This document shows, in pieces, positions 27,412-38,083 of a stretch of 64,000 bases of DNA. The notes beneath the pieces were generated by a model that did no database searches, had not been told where the DNA came from, and saw only the letters and a program-made list of their open reading frames with translations. This DNA comes from an uncultured Clostridium sp. (GTDB lineage Bacteria; Bacillota; Clostridia; Clostridiales; Clostridiaceae), in contig NZ_CALEVF010000038.1 in assembly GCF_937920395.1 (NCBI RefSeq), positions 26,842 to 90,841 of the forward strand, read 5' to 3'. The stretch's first letter is position 1; each line of letters starts with the position of its first letter. Made by a program: the position numbers and the translations under genes.

Positions 27412-29529
27412 ATGGGACAAAAACTTGTTATAGTTGAGTCACCTGCAAAAGCTAAAACGATAAAGAAGTATTTAGGTAGTAGCTATGTGGTGGAAGCGTC
27501 TATGGGACATGTTAGAGATTTGCCTAAAAGCCAATTAGGTGTTGATATCGACAATAATTATGAACCTAAATATATAACTATCCGTGGTAAAGGTGAACTT
27601 TTATCTAAACTAAGAAAAGCAGCTAAAAAAAGCGATAAAATATATTTGGCAACAGATCCTGATAGAGAAGGCGAAGCTATTGCATGGCATTTAGCGAAAG
27701 CATTGAAAATAGACGAAAAAGATAAGTGCAGGATAGAATTTAATGAGATAACAAAAACGGCTGTTAAAAACGCTATAAAATCTCCAAGAGTAATAAATGC
27801 AACACTTGTGGATGCTCAACAGGCAAGGCGTATACTTGATAGACTAGTTGGATATGAGATTAGTCCTATACTTTGGAGAAAAGTTAAATGGGGATTAAGT
27901 GCAGGAAGGGTTCAATCAGTTACTCTTAAAATAATTTGTGATAGGCAAAAGGAAATAGAAAAATTTATAACTAAAGAGTATTGGACTATAGAATGTGAGT
28001 TGTATAAAAAAGGAGATTCTCAGAAATTAAATGTTAAATTAACTTCAAAGGGTGGAGAGAAGTTTGAAATAAATTCTAAGGAAGAAAGTGAAAAGGTTAT
28101 TAATAACCTTAAAGAAAAAGAATTTATTGTGAGTAAAATAAAGAAATCATCTAAAATTAAGAATCCATTACCACCATTCATAACAAGTACACTTCAACAA
28201 GATGGTTATAGAAAACTTAACTTTGCAACCAAAAGAACTATGTCTATTGCTCAACAACTATATGAAGGTATGGAAATAGAGGGACATGGAACGGTAGGTT
28301 TAATTACATATATGAGGACTGATTCCACAAGAATTGCACAGGAAGCTCAAGAAAGTGCAAAAGACTTTATTTGCAGTAAATATGGTGAAAAATACTATCC
28401 AAGTACACCAAGAATATTTAAAAGTAAAAAAAATATACAAGATGGTCATGAAGCTATTAGACCTTCCAATATTGAAATAACGCCAGAAGTTGCAAAGAAA
28501 ACACTTAAAGCACCACAATACAAATTATATACATTGATTTGGAATAGATTTGTAGCAAGTCAAATGGAAACATGTTTACTTGACACTGTATCTATAGATA
28601 TACAAAATGGAGAGTATAGTCTTAAAGCATCTGGATCTAAAGTAGCATTTGATGGATTTAGGAAAATTTATGGTGAAGATTTAGAAGGGGACGAAAACAC
28701 TTTAAAGTTTCCAGAACTTAATAAAGAAGATATTTTGTATAGTGAAAATACTGAGGGAAAACAACATTTCACCTTGCCACCCGCTAAATTTTCTGAAGCA
28801 TCTCTTGTAAAAACATTAGAGGAAAATGGTATTGGGAGACCTAGTACCTATGCACCAATTATTTCCACACTTCTTAACAGAAGATATGTAGAAAAAGATA
28901 ATAAAGCTTTAGAGGTTACAGAGCTTGGGAATATTGTAAATGATATAGTAAGTGAATACTTCAAACAAATAGTAGATATAGAATTTACAGCACAAATGGA
29001 GAATAATTTAGATTATATAGAAGAAGGACAAGAAAAATGGCAAAACATAGTTAATAACTTTTTTACACCGCTTAAAGAAGATATTGAAATAGCAGAGAAA
29101 GAAATAGCTAAAATTACAATTGAAGATGAAGTTACAGAGGTAGAATGTGATAAATGTGGAAAGTTTATGGTAATAAAACATGGAAGATTTGGCGATTTTT
29201 TAGCATGTCCAGGTTATCCAGAATGTAAAAACACAAAAGCAATTACTAAGGAACTAGATGTCCCTTGTCCTAAGTGCGGTGGAACAATTTTAGAAAGAAG
29301 AAGTAAAAAAGGAACTAAATTTTTTGGCTGCAGTAATTATCCTAAGTGTGATTTTGTAAGTTGGCATGAACCAACTGATATAAAATGTTCTGAGTGTGGT
29401 ACATATATGGTAAAAAGGTACAGTAAAACTAAAAGTGATTATATGGAATGTTCAAATGCAGAATGTAAACATAAGGAATATAAAGAGGAAGAAAACATTG
29501 AAGAAAATAGTGAAGAAAAGAAAAATTAG
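27412..29529 (+). CDS. topA: DNA topoisomerase I (type IA)
   Basis: TopA relaxes negative supercoils through a 5'-phosphotyrosine intermediate. The 705-residue product has a TOPRIM domain (VESPAKAKTIKKYLG near the start; DPDREGEAIAWH), and catalytic Tyr300 in GLITYMRTDST. Three C-terminal zinc-ribbon units follow: CDKCG with CPGYPEC, CPKCG with CSNYPKC, and CSECG with CSNAEC. ATG 27412 follows GGAGGGG; the frame is open back to 27319 inside dprA, but no start there is supported. codY follows. Confidence 0.97.
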   Translation: MGQKLVIVESPAKAKTIKKYLGSSYVVEASMGHVRDLPKSQLGVDIDNNYEPKYITIRGKGELLSKLRKAAKKSDKIYLATDPDREGEAIAWHLAKALKIDEKDKCRIEFNEITKTAVKNAIKSPRVINATLVDAQQARRILDRLVGYEISPILWRKVKWGLSAGRVQSVTLKIICDRQKEIEKFITKEYWTIECELYKKGDSQKLNVKLTSKGGEKFEINSKEESEKVINNLKEKEFIVSKIKKSSKIKNPLPPFITSTLQQDGYRKLNFATKRTMSIAQQLYEGMEIEGHGTVGLITYMRTDSTRIAQEAQESAKDFICSKYGEKYYPSTPRIFKSKKNIQDGHEAIRPSNIEITPEVAKKTLKAPQYKLYTLIWNRFVASQMETCLLDTVSIDIQNGEYSLKASGSKVAFDGFRKIYGEDLEGDENTLKFPELNKEDILYSENTEGKQHFTLPPAKFSEASLVKTLEENGIGRPSTYAPIISTLLNRRYVEKDNKALEVTELGNIVNDIVSEYFKQIVDIEFTAQMENNLDYIEEGQEKWQNIVNNFFTPLKEDIEIAEKEIAKITIEDEVTEVECDKCGKFMVIKHGRFGDFLACPGYPECKNTKAITKELDVPCPKCGGTILERRSKKGTKFFGCSNYPKCDFVSWHEPTDIKCSECGTYMVKRYSKTKSDYMECSNAECKHKEYKEEENIEENSEEKKN

Positions 29530-29590
29530 GATAACAAAGTAAAGAAAAAAATATTGGATAAAAAAAATGTCGAAATATATATTAATACTG

Positions 29591-29619
29591 TTGATATAGA
29601 ATGAATGTTGTGATATCAT
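29591..29619 (+). promoter_or_regulatory. possible upstream promoter for codY
   Basis: TTGATA, 17-base spacer, TATCAT, about 120 bases before the codY start. Confidence 0.35.
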
Positions 29620-29679
29620 TATAAACGAAACGATTCTAAAAATTTAAAATATTTTGAATTATACCAATTATAAAGTAAA

Positions 29680-29708
29680 TTGACTTTGTGAATTCGTTCA
29701 AATAATAT
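29680..29708 (+). promoter_or_regulatory. possible proximal promoter for codY
   Basis: TTGACT, 17-base spacer, TAATAT, about 35 bases before the codY GTG. Between the two promoters there is only a weak match to the CodY box, so self-regulation is not supported. Confidence 0.4.
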
Positions 29709-29742
29709 AAGTTGTATTTATAACAAAATGAGGAGGAATATT

Positions 29743-30516
29743 GTGTCATTATTAGATAAAACGAGAATGTTGAATAAAATATTGCAAAAATCAGGAACAG
29801 AACCAGTTGTTTTTGATGATATATGTAACTTATTAAGCGATGTATTGCAATGTAATGTATATATTATTAGTAGAAGAGGAAAAATATTGGGTTATGATTT
29901 ATCAAGTGGGTTTGAGTGTGAAGTCGTAAAAGATGAAATCATAAAAAACATGAGATTCCCAGAGGATTACAATAATAGTTTGCTTAATATTAATGAAACG
30001 AAAGCAAATCTTACAAATGAAAATATTTGCGTATTCCAGGATGATAAGGAATGTGCAATAGAAAATAAATTGTCAACTATAGTACCGATAAATGGTAATA
30101 GAGAGAGATTAGGTACTCTTTTACTTTCAAGATTCGAAAAAAGATTTACAGATGATGATCTAGTTTTAGTTGAATATAGTGCTACGATAGTTGGTCTTGA
30201 AATTTTAAGGGCTAAAAATGATTTGATAGAAGAAGAAGCAAGAAAAAAAGCAGTAGTGCAACTTGCTATTGGAACGTTATCTTATTCAGAACTTGAAGCA
30301 GTACAACATATATTTAATGAATTAGATGGCAGTGAAGGCTTACTTGTAGCTTCTAGAATAGCAGATAAGGTTGGAATAACTAGATCTGTTATAGTTAATG
30401 CGTTAAGAAAATTTGAAAGTGCAGGAGTAATAGAATCAAGATCACTTGGAATGAAGGGTACACATATTAAGATATTAAATGAGAAATTAATGGATGAATT
30501 AAAAAAAATAAAATAA
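29743..30516 (+). CDS. codY: GTP-sensing transcriptional regulator CodY
   Basis: CodY senses branched-chain amino acids and GTP and represses nutrient-acquisition and stationary-phase genes; in clostridia it also affects sporulation and toxins. The 257-residue product has an N-terminal GAF domain (about 1-155) and a C-terminal winged helix with [20 protein letters not shown] (about 203-222). The start is GTG at 29743, 6 bases after AGGAGG; an in-frame ATG at 29728 lies before the ribosome site. In Bacillus, codY sits with clp/hslVU genes, absent here. Confidence 0.97.
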   Translation: MSLLDKTRMLNKILQKSGTEPVVFDDICNLLSDVLQCNVYIISRRGKILGYDLSSGFECEVVKDEIIKNMRFPEDYNNSLLNINETKANLTNENICVFQDDKECAIENKLSTIVPINGNRERLGTLLLSRFEKRFTDDDLVLVEYSATIVGLEILRAKNDLIEEEARKKAVVQLAIGTLSYSELEAVQHIFNELDGSEGLLVASRIADKVGITRSVIVNALRKFESAGVIESRSLGMKGTHIKILNEKLMDELKKIK

Positions 30517-30517
30517 T

Positions 30518-30547
30518 TTAAGGCAGAACAGTTTTGTTCTGCCTTAA
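30518..30547 (+). terminator. hairpin after codY
   Basis: A 13-bp perfect stem (TTAAGGCAGAACA and complement) with a GTTT loop sits 2 bases after the codY stop. The bases after it are As, not Ts, so termination strength is uncertain. Confidence 0.5.
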
Positions 30548-30650
30548 AAAAAATCAATAGATAATGTATAAATATGTATGAAATGAGAATATTAATAAAT
30601 AGAGTATTCTTCTGATTCAATAAAAGATGTAATTATATTAAAGATTTTTA

Positions 30651-30679
30651 TTGAATACATTATTACCTTATGTTATACT
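30651..30679 (+). promoter_or_regulatory. sigma-A promoter for rpsB
   Basis: TTGAAT, 17-base spacer, TATACT. The predicted start near 30686 gives a leader of about 100 bases before rpsB, which contains a CCAATATTTGG palindrome. Confidence 0.65.
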
Positions 30680-30785
30680 ACACAGGTGAGAAAATACACA
30701 CATTACTTAATTATTGAAGGGTGCCAATATTTGGTCTTTAATAAAATGATGGTAATGGAGGTAAAAACCAAGGAGGTTATTATTA

Positions 30786-31490
30786 ATGGCAGTTATATCA
30801 ATGAAACAATTATTAGAAGCAGGTGTACATTTTGGACATCAAACAAGAAGATGGAATCCTAAAATGGCTCCATACATATTTACAGAAAGAAACGGAATAT
30901 ATATCATCGATTTACAAAAAACAGTTAGAAAAATAGATGAGGCATATGATTTCATTAAATCAGTATCTGAAGAAGGTAAGGATGTTCTATTTGTAGGTAC
31001 AAAAAAACAAGCTCAAGAAGCTATTAAATTTGAATCTGTAAGAGCAGGAATGCATTTTGTAAACAATAGATGGTTAGGTGGAATGCTAACTAACTTTAAA
31101 ACAATTAAAACAAGAATAGCAAGATTAGAAACATTATATAAGATGGAAGAAGATGGAACATTTGAAGTTCTTCCTAAAAAAGAAGTTAGTCACCTTCTTA
31201 ATGAAAGAGAAAAACTTGAAAAGAATCTAGGCGGAATTAGAAGCATGGATGCAAATAAAATTGGAGCTCTATTCGTTGTAGACCCAAGAAAAGAAAAAAA
31301 TGCTATTTCTGAAGCTAAAATCCTTGGAATTCCTGTAGTTGCAATAGTCGATACAAACTGTGATCCAGATGAAGTTGATTATGTAATCCCAGGTAATGAT
31401 GATGCTATAAGAGCAGTTAAATTAATAACTGAAAGATTAGCTGATGCCATTATAGAAGGAAGACAAGGCGAACAATTAACTGAAGAATAG
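30786..31490 (+). CDS. rpsB: 30S ribosomal protein S2
   Basis: S2 binds late to the small subunit and is needed for S1 docking and initiation. The 234-residue product starts [27 protein letters not shown], the S2 signature, and contains [36 protein letters not shown] precedes the ATG. tsf follows, separated by an attenuator-like hairpin, matching the near-universal rpsB-tsf pairing. Confidence 0.98.
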   Translation: MAVISMKQLLEAGVHFGHQTRRWNPKMAPYIFTERNGIYIIDLQKTVRKIDEAYDFIKSVSEEGKDVLFVGTKKQAQEAIKFESVRAGMHFVNNRWLGGMLTNFKTIKTRIARLETLYKMEEDGTFEVLPKKEVSHLLNEREKLEKNLGGIRSMDANKIGALFVVDPRKEKNAISEAKILGIPVVAIVDTNCDPDEVDYVIPGNDDAIRAVKLITERLADAIIEGRQGEQLTEE

Positions 31491-31534
31491 TATTTATATT
31501 TATCTAATAGAATAGTTATTGGTGTAATAGTGAG

Positions 31535-31571
31535 GGTAGGTGGAAGTTAATTCTTTCATTTACCTTTTAAA
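31535..31571 (+). terminator. attenuator-like hairpin between rpsB and tsf
   Basis: GGTAGGTGGAAG pairs over 12 positions with CTTTCATTTACC (three G-T pairs), with a 6-base loop, then TTTT. It may reduce tsf relative to rpsB transcript. Confidence 0.45.
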
Positions 31572-31597
31572 CTAGATAGGAATAGGAGGAAGTAATA

Positions 31598-32518
31598 ATG
31601 GTTACTGCAAGTATGGTTAAAGAATTAAGAGAAAAAACTGGAGCAGGAATGATGGATTGTAAAAGAGCTCTAAGTGAAACAGATGGTGATGTGGAAAAAG
31701 CAATTGAACTTTTAAGAGAAAAAGGGTTGGCAGCAGCTGCTAAGAAATCTGGAAGAATAGTTGCAGAGGGATTGGTATGTACATATATTTCTGAAGATAT
31801 GAAAGTAGGAGCTGTTGCAGAAGTTAATTGTGAAACTGATTTTGTTGCCATTAATAATGAGTTTGTTACTTTAGCAAATAACGTGGCGAAACAAGCAGCA
31901 CAAACTGATTCAACAACAATAGATGAATTCACTTCTGAAAAATATATAGCTGATGAAACAATTACTGTTAAGGATGCAGTTACAGCTTTAATAGCAAAAT
32001 TAGGCGAAAATATGTCTGTAAGAAGATTTCAAAAGTTTTCTATTGAAAACGGTATTGTTCAAAGCTATATTCATGGTGGCGGAAGAATAGGCGTCTTAGT
32101 GGAACTTGCATGCGAAAAACAAGATGATGTATTAATTACAATTGCTAAAGATGTTGCAATGCAAATTGCGGCTGCTAGTCCTTTGTTTTTAGATAATACA
32201 TGTGTCGATAAAGATACTTTAGAAAAAGAAAAAGAAATATACAGGGTTCAAGCAATAAACGAAGGAAAACCAGAAAAGATTGTAGAAAAAATGGTTATGG
32301 GCAGAGTTAATAAATATTTTAAAGAAGTATGTTTACTTGAACAAATTTGGGTTAAGAACGCTGACTATACTATTACTAAATATCTTCAGGAAGAATCAAA
32401 AAAACTTGGTGCTGAGATAAAGGTAACAAGATTTGTAAGATTTGAAAGAGGAGAAGGTATAGAAAAGAAAGAAGAAAATTTTGCTGAAGAAGTTCAAAGA
32501 CAAGTGCAAGGTAAATAA
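31598..32518 (+). CDS. tsf: elongation factor Ts
   Basis: EF-Ts recharges EF-Tu by exchanging GDP for GTP. The 306-residue product has the N-terminal UBA-like helix ([20 protein letters not shown]), the TDFVA motif in the core ([12 protein letters not shown]) and the helical C-terminal module. AGGAGG precedes the ATG. A strong terminator follows, closing the rpsB-tsf unit. Confidence 0.98.
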   Translation: MVTASMVKELREKTGAGMMDCKRALSETDGDVEKAIELLREKGLAAAAKKSGRIVAEGLVCTYISEDMKVGAVAEVNCETDFVAINNEFVTLANNVAKQAAQTDSTTIDEFTSEKYIADETITVKDAVTALIAKLGENMSVRRFQKFSIENGIVQSYIHGGGRIGVLVELACEKQDDVLITIAKDVAMQIAAASPLFLDNTCVDKDTLEKEKEIYRVQAINEGKPEKIVEKMVMGRVNKYFKEVCLLEQIWVKNADYTITKYLQEESKKLGAEIKVTRFVRFERGEGIEKKEENFAEEVQRQVQGK

Positions 32519-33310
<792 letters not shown>

Positions 33311-33334
33311 CCAGTACAAAATGGAGGGAATTCT

Positions 33335-33892
33335 ATGATTAAGGAAATTATTAGTTTTGCTGATGAAAAAATGAACAAATCGATTGTTGCTTTAAAACAC
33401 GAATTATCAAGTATGAAGGCAGGAAGAGCAAATTCTGCAATGCTTGATAGGATTCATGTTGAATGTTATGGTAGTCTCGTGCCATTAAGCCAAATGGCAA
33501 ATATATCAGCACCAGAATCGAGAGTATTATTAATACAGCCATGGGATAAATCTTCTATGAAAGACATAGAAAGAGCTATTTTAAAATCTGATTTGGGATT
33601 AAATCCATCAAATGATGGAATTGCAATTAGATTAATTATTCCTGAGCTTACTGAAGAAACAAGAAAAAATTTAATGAAGACTATTAAGAAAACCGGAGAA
33701 GAAGGTAAAATAGCAATAAGAACTACAAGGCGTGAAGCTAATGATAAAATTAAAGCATTGAAAAAGAATAGTGAAATTTCTGAAGATGAAGTTAAAAAAA
33801 CAGAAGATATCATCCAAAAGGAAACAGATAAATTTATTAAAGAAATAGATAAAATAATTGATGATAAAGAAAAACAAATAATGTCAGTTTAG
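33335..33892 (+). CDS. frr: ribosome recycling factor
   Basis: RRF, with EF-G, splits the ribosome after termination. The 185-residue product has the three-helix bundle and family motifs KAGRANSAMLDRIHVECYG and IRTTRREANDKIKALKK. GGAGGG precedes the ATG. A long hairpin follows the stop. Confidence 0.98.
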   Translation: MIKEIISFADEKMNKSIVALKHELSSMKAGRANSAMLDRIHVECYGSLVPLSQMANISAPESRVLLIQPWDKSSMKDIERAILKSDLGLNPSNDGIAIRLIIPELTEETRKNLMKTIKKTGEEGKIAIRTTRREANDKIKALKKNSEISEDEVKKTEDIIQKETDKFIKEIDKIIDDKEKQIMSV

Positions 33893-33898
33893 TCCTTA

Positions 33899-33940
33899 AT
33901 TTTAAATAGAACCTGCATTTATGCAGGTTCTATTTAAAAT
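33899..33940 (+). terminator. 19-bp perfect hairpin after frr
   Basis: The arms at 33899-33917 and 33922-33940 are exact complements with a TTTA loop. AT-rich ends give a U-rich 3' arm, but the free T tract is short. Confidence 0.6.
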
Positions 33941-33973
33941 TATACTATAACTAGTAAAAAGGAGAGAATTTTA

Positions 33974-34741
33974 TTGAAAAAATTATTCGCTTTTTTAAAA
34001 AAGAATAAAGATATAAGTAATAGAGCAGACTTAGATATGACTAAAATACCTAAGCATATTGCAATTATAATGGATGGAAATGGTAGATGGGCAAAAGAAC
34101 GAAATTTGCCTAGAGCACTTGGACATAAAGCCGGCGTAGAAGCAATTAGAAAAATTGTAAAAGAATGTGACAGATTAGGAGTTAAATATTTAACATTATA
34201 TGCATTTTCAACTGAGAATTGGAATAGACCTATAAAAGAAATTGATTCTTTAATGAAGTTATTAGTTGAATATCTAAAAAAGGAATTTGAAGAATTAAAT
34301 GCTAATGATGTTGTCATTAATTCTATTGGAGATATTTCGAAATTGCCTTTGATATGCAGGGAAGAATTAAATTATGCTTATGAAAAAACAAAAAATAATA
34401 AAGGGCTAATTTTGAATCTTGCTTTAAATTATGGAGGAAGAAATGAAATAGTAGATGCTGTAAAACAAATTTCATCAGATTTAATTAACAAAAAAATATC
34501 TAAGGATCAAATAAATGAAGACTTATTTTCAAAATATATGTATACAAGTAAAATGCCAGATCCTGATTTAATAATAAGGCCTAGTGGTGAGTTGAGATTA
34601 AGTAATTTCTTGCTTTGGCAGAGCGCTTATTCAGAACTTTGGTTTTCAGACATTAATTGGCCAGATTTTAAAGAGGAACAGTTACAAAATGCAATAGTAG
34701 ATTATCAAAAAAGAGATAGAAGATTTGGAAAGGTTAAATAG
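33974..34741 (+). CDS. uppS: undecaprenyl diphosphate synthase
   Basis: UppS adds isoprene units to farnesyl diphosphate, making the C55 lipid carrier for cell-wall synthesis. The 255-residue product has the catalytic motif IIMDGNGRWA with Asp34, and FSTENWNRP, plus the late PDPDLIIRPSGELRLSNFL. The start is TTG at 33974, 7 bases after AAAGGAGAG; no nearby ATG is better placed. cdsA and the isoprenoid gene dxr follow. Confidence 0.97.
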   Translation: MKKLFAFLKKNKDISNRADLDMTKIPKHIAIIMDGNGRWAKERNLPRALGHKAGVEAIRKIVKECDRLGVKYLTLYAFSTENWNRPIKEIDSLMKLLVEYLKKEFEELNANDVVINSIGDISKLPLICREELNYAYEKTKNNKGLILNLALNYGGRNEIVDAVKQISSDLINKKISKDQINEDLFSKYMYTSKMPDPDLIIRPSGELRLSNFLLWQSAYSELWFSDINWPDFKEEQLQNAIVDYQKRDRRFGKVK

Positions 34742-34752
34742 GGGAGATAAGC

Positions 34753-35559
34753 ATGAATAATAGGTATATAGGTGCTCTTGTTTTAGCTCCGTTCATAATA
34801 TTTTTATTTTTAGGCGGGGTGTATTTAAAATATATTGTAATGGTACTTTCAATCTTTGGTATGTACGAGTTCTATAAAGTTTCTAGAAAAAAACACTATA
34901 AGCCAATTGCACTTATAGGATATGGGTTATGTATATTATATTATTTAAATATGAACAAGGATTTTTTACAAAGCTTTAATATATACATTTTAATAGCAAC
35001 AATTTTTTTACTGCTATGTATTCCTGTGGTTTATACAAGTTATAATTTTGTAGATGTTGCGCTTACGTTATTTGGATTTCTGTATGTTGCAGTGTTTTTT
35101 AGTTTTATAGTGTTTATAGACAATAAGACTTACGGTCAATATTTAGTATGGATTATATTTATTTGTTCGTGGGGATGCGATACTTTAGCTTATTATTCTG
35201 GAAGAATTTTAGGAAAAGGAGGGAAACATAAGCTATGTCCTAAAGTTAGTCCTAATAAAACAATAGAAGGTTCAATAGGTGGTTTGCTTGGAAGCATTAT
35301 TGGATGTACAATTTATGGATATATTATTTCAAAATATGGTGTGAATATAGAACTATATCATTATGCTATAATTGGTGTTTTATGTGGCGTTTTTGGACAG
35401 TTTGGGGATTTAATTGCATCGTCGATAAAAAGGTATGTAGGGGCCAAGGATTACAGTAATCTTATACCGGGACATGGTGGAATTTTAGATCGTTTCGATA
35501 GCATTTTATTTGTGTCTGTGGTAGTATTTTATTATATTACATTTATAATAAAAATATAA
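34753..35559 (+). CDS. cdsA: phosphatidate cytidylyltransferase
   Basis: CdsA makes CDP-diacylglycerol from phosphatidate and CTP, the branch-point lipid later used by PgsA (also in this window). The 268-residue product has about seven or eight membrane segments. It has the family motif S-x4-K-x-EGS in CPKVSPNKTIEG and the conserved end RYVGAKDYSNLIPGHGGILDRFDS. GGGGAG precedes the ATG, 11 bases after uppS. Confidence 0.96.
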   Translation: MNNRYIGALVLAPFIIFLFLGGVYLKYIVMVLSIFGMYEFYKVSRKKHYKPIALIGYGLCILYYLNMNKDFLQSFNIYILIATIFLLLCIPVVYTSYNFVDVALTLFGFLYVAVFFSFIVFIDNKTYGQYLVWIIFICSWGCDTLAYYSGRILGKGGKHKLCPKVSPNKTIEGSIGGLLGSIIGCTIYGYIISKYGVNIELYHYAIIGVLCGVFGQFGDLIASSIKRYVGAKDYSNLIPGHGGILDRFDSILFVSVVVFYYITFIIKI

Positions 35560-35858
35560 ATTTATATAGTTTGTTTCTTAAAAAAAATCATATTTGGGCA
35601 GAATGCAAAAAAATAATTCGTAATGAATTGGCATTGATGACTTTATATGATTTTATTATTACACAAAGCACCATGAATAAATAACTATGTTATATTTAAT
35701 ACTGCTAATATGCAAAATAATAGAAAAAAATTGTAAATATTAACAAAGACATTGTATTTTATTTGGAATATAATTACATATAATGTGTAGTAGTAGTATT
35801 TTTAATTTTAATGGCATAATAATTGTAAATTATAGCATTATAGGGATGGAGAGATTAA
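35560..35858. other. 299-base non-coding gap before dxr
   Basis: Very AT-rich. TATAAT sequences occur near 35769 and 35779, but I could not pair either with a good -35 box. A 14-codon ATG frame near 35638 has no ribosome site. Nothing else recognised. Confidence 0.5.
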
Positions 35859-37019
35859 ATGAAAAAACTTACTATTTTAGGGGTTACGGGATCAATTGGA
35901 ACTCAAACTTTAGATGTTATTCGATCGGATATTAAAAACTTTATTATTATTGGAATTTCTGCAAATACTAATTATGAGAAAATAATACCTATTATAGAGG
36001 AATTTAAACCTAAATATGTTGCCATGATGGATGAGGGGGCTTCATTGAAACTTAAAAAATATTGTAGTTTTAAAAAGTATCCAACTGAAATATTGCATGG
36101 ATTAGATGGCTTAAATTATATAAGTACTTTACCTGAAGTTGATGTTGTAGTAACTTCAGTTGTAGGAATGATAGGACTCGTCCCTACTATAAAAGCTATT
36201 AATGCAGGAAAAGATATTGCTTTAGCTAATAAGGAAACGCTGGTTGCCGCGGGAGAACTCGTCATGGAAGCTGCTAAAAGAAACAATGTAAATATTTTAC
36301 CGGTTGATTCAGAACATGGTGCTATTTTTCAATGTTTACAAGGAAATAAGCTTAAAAATGTTAATAAGATAATAATAACAGCATCTGGTGGCCCATTCAG
36401 AGGCAAAAGTAGAAAACAATTAATAGATATAAGACCAGAAGATGCGATTAAACATCCCAAATGGAGAATGGGTAAAAAAATATCAGTTGATTCGTCAACA
36501 CTTATGAATAAGGGACTTGAGGTTATAGAAGCACATTGGCTATTTGGAATGGATTATGAAAGTATACAAGTGGTAGTACATCCACAAAGTGTAATACATT
36601 CTATGGTTGAGTATATTGATGGTAGCATAATAGCACAAATGAGTTCTACTGATATGAGGCTTCCAATTCAATATGCTATAAATTATCCTAAGAGAAACAG
36701 TGCTGTCATCGATAAATTAGATTTTTATAATATTGGTACATTAACTTTTGAAAAACCTGATAGTGATACATTTAAATGTCTTAAATTAGCATTGAAAGCA
36801 GCTAAAATGGGTGGAAATATGCCGGCTATTATGAATGCTGCAAATGAGGTAGCTGTTGGACTATTCTTAGACTATAAAATCGGATATCTCCAAATAGAAG
36901 ATATTATAGAAAAATGTATGAATAAGTTTGATCACAAGATTAAACCAACTCTAGAAGAAATTTTAGACGTTGATTTAAAGGTTAGGGAATATATAAAAAA
37001 TAATTATGATGGAAAATAG
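35859..37019 (+). CDS. dxr: 1-deoxy-D-xylulose 5-phosphate reductoisomerase
   Basis: Dxr (IspC) converts DXP to MEP with NADPH, the committed step of the non-mevalonate isoprenoid pathway. The 386-residue product has the NADPH-binding GVTGSIG at residues 8-14, ANKETLVAAG, and the metal-binding PVDSEHGAIFQ. GGATGGAGAG precedes the ATG. With ispG two genes on, and uppS before, the segment serves isoprenoid and lipid-carrier supply. Confidence 0.97.
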   Translation: MKKLTILGVTGSIGTQTLDVIRSDIKNFIIIGISANTNYEKIIPIIEEFKPKYVAMMDEGASLKLKKYCSFKKYPTEILHGLDGLNYISTLPEVDVVVTSVVGMIGLVPTIKAINAGKDIALANKETLVAAGELVMEAAKRNNVNILPVDSEHGAIFQCLQGNKLKNVNKIIITASGGPFRGKSRKQLIDIRPEDAIKHPKWRMGKKISVDSSTLMNKGLEVIEAHWLFGMDYESIQVVVHPQSVIHSMVEYIDGSIIAQMSSTDMRLPIQYAINYPKRNSAVIDKLDFYNIGTLTFEKPDSDTFKCLKLALKAAKMGGNMPAIMNAANEVAVGLFLDYKIGYLQIEDIIEKCMNKFDHKIKPTLEEILDVDLKVREYIKNNYDGK

Positions 37020-37033
37020 GGAGGAAAATGGTT

Positions 37034-38071
37034 ATGAGTAGTATTTTACCTAATATACCATATATTATTATGGCTGTTTTAGCTTTTAGTCTTTTAGTTA
37101 TAATACATGAATTGGGTCATTTTATTATGTGCAAGTTAAATGGGGTAACGGTAAGCGAATTTTCCTTAGGAATGGGTCCGAAACTGTTTGGAATAAAAGG
37201 AAAGGAAACAGAGTATTTAATTAAAGCGTTTCCTGTTGGTGGATATGTTAAAATGGAAGGTGAAGAAGAAAGCAGCAGTGATCCTAGATCTTTCACTAAT
37301 AAAACACCAGTTCAAAAGCTAAGTATAGTTTCCGCTGGAGCAATTATGAATTTAGTCTTGGCAGTAGTTTTATTTGCTATTGTAGGTGCTGCAAAAGGAT
37401 ATGTATTACCAATAATAGGGCAAGTAGTTTCTAATAGCCCAGCTATGCATTCTGGACTAAAGGTAGGAGATAAAATTACTAAAATTGATAAAGTTAAAAT
37501 AAATAGATGGGATGAATTTATAAATATTGTTTATGTATCTAAAGGCCAAAGTATGAATATTGAAGTACTTAGAGATTCAAAGTTAATAGATATTTCTTTA
37601 AAACCAGTTAAAAATTTGAAGGAAGATAGATATATGATAGGAATTGCTACTTCCGGCTTAGAAAAAAAATTAAACTTTGGAGAAGCGGTAGGATACGGAT
37701 TTAGCCAAACTGTTGATACTGCAAAACAAACTTTTGGTGTTTTTGGTACCATGTTTAAGGGTCAGTTTTCAAGTTCTGATGTGGGTGGACCTATAAGTAT
37801 AATGAGAATTTCAACTAAAGCTGCACAAAGTGGATTTACAACGCTACTTTACTTTACTGCATTAATGAGTGTGCAATTAGGAATATTTAATATAATACCT
37901 TTCCCAGCCTTAGATGGAGGATGGATTTTTATGTTGTTATTTGAAATAATATCAGGTAAGAAATTAGATGATAATAAGGTGGGAACAATAAATTATATTG
38001 GATTTATGTTTTTGATGGCGTTAATGGTGGTAGTAGTTATTAAAGATATAGTTAGTCCGCTAAAATTTTAG
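37034..38071 (+). CDS. rseP: site-2 intramembrane zinc metalloprotease RseP
   Basis: RseP-type proteases cut within membranes, releasing anti-sigma factors or removing signal peptides. The 345-residue product has the zinc motif HELGH at residues 25-29 in the first membrane segment, a central PDZ domain (about 110-190), and the second zinc-site region FNIIPFPALDGG near residue 290. I chose ATG 37034, 9 bases after GGGAGGA; ATG 37028 is only 3 bases away. It lies between dxr and ispG, as in many bacteria. Confidence 0.96.
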   Translation: MSSILPNIPYIIMAVLAFSLLVIIHELGHFIMCKLNGVTVSEFSLGMGPKLFGIKGKETEYLIKAFPVGGYVKMEGEEESSSDPRSFTNKTPVQKLSIVSAGAIMNLVLAVVLFAIVGAAKGYVLPIIGQVVSNSPAMHSGLKVGDKITKIDKVKINRWDEFINIVYVSKGQSMNIEVLRDSKLIDISLKPVKNLKEDRYMIGIATSGLEKKLNFGEAVGYGFSQTVDTAKQTFGVFGTMFKGQFSSSDVGGPISIMRISTKAAQSGFTTLLYFTALMSVQLGIFNIIPFPALDGGWIFMLLFEIISGKKLDDNKVGTINYIGFMFLMALMVVVVIKDIVSPLKF

Positions 38072-38083
38072 GAGATGAAAATT

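Noticed and set aside
29640..29670. CodY box in the codY promoter region
   Set aside because: The best match to the 15-base consensus has about five mismatches, which is expected by chance in AT-rich DNA.
33466..33877. Overlapping minus-strand frames inside frr
   Set aside because: They are shadow frames of frr with hydrophobic, biased composition and no ribosome site.
35638..35685. 14-codon ATG frame before dxr
   Set aside because: No ribosome binding site, no coding character and an unrelated distance to dxr.
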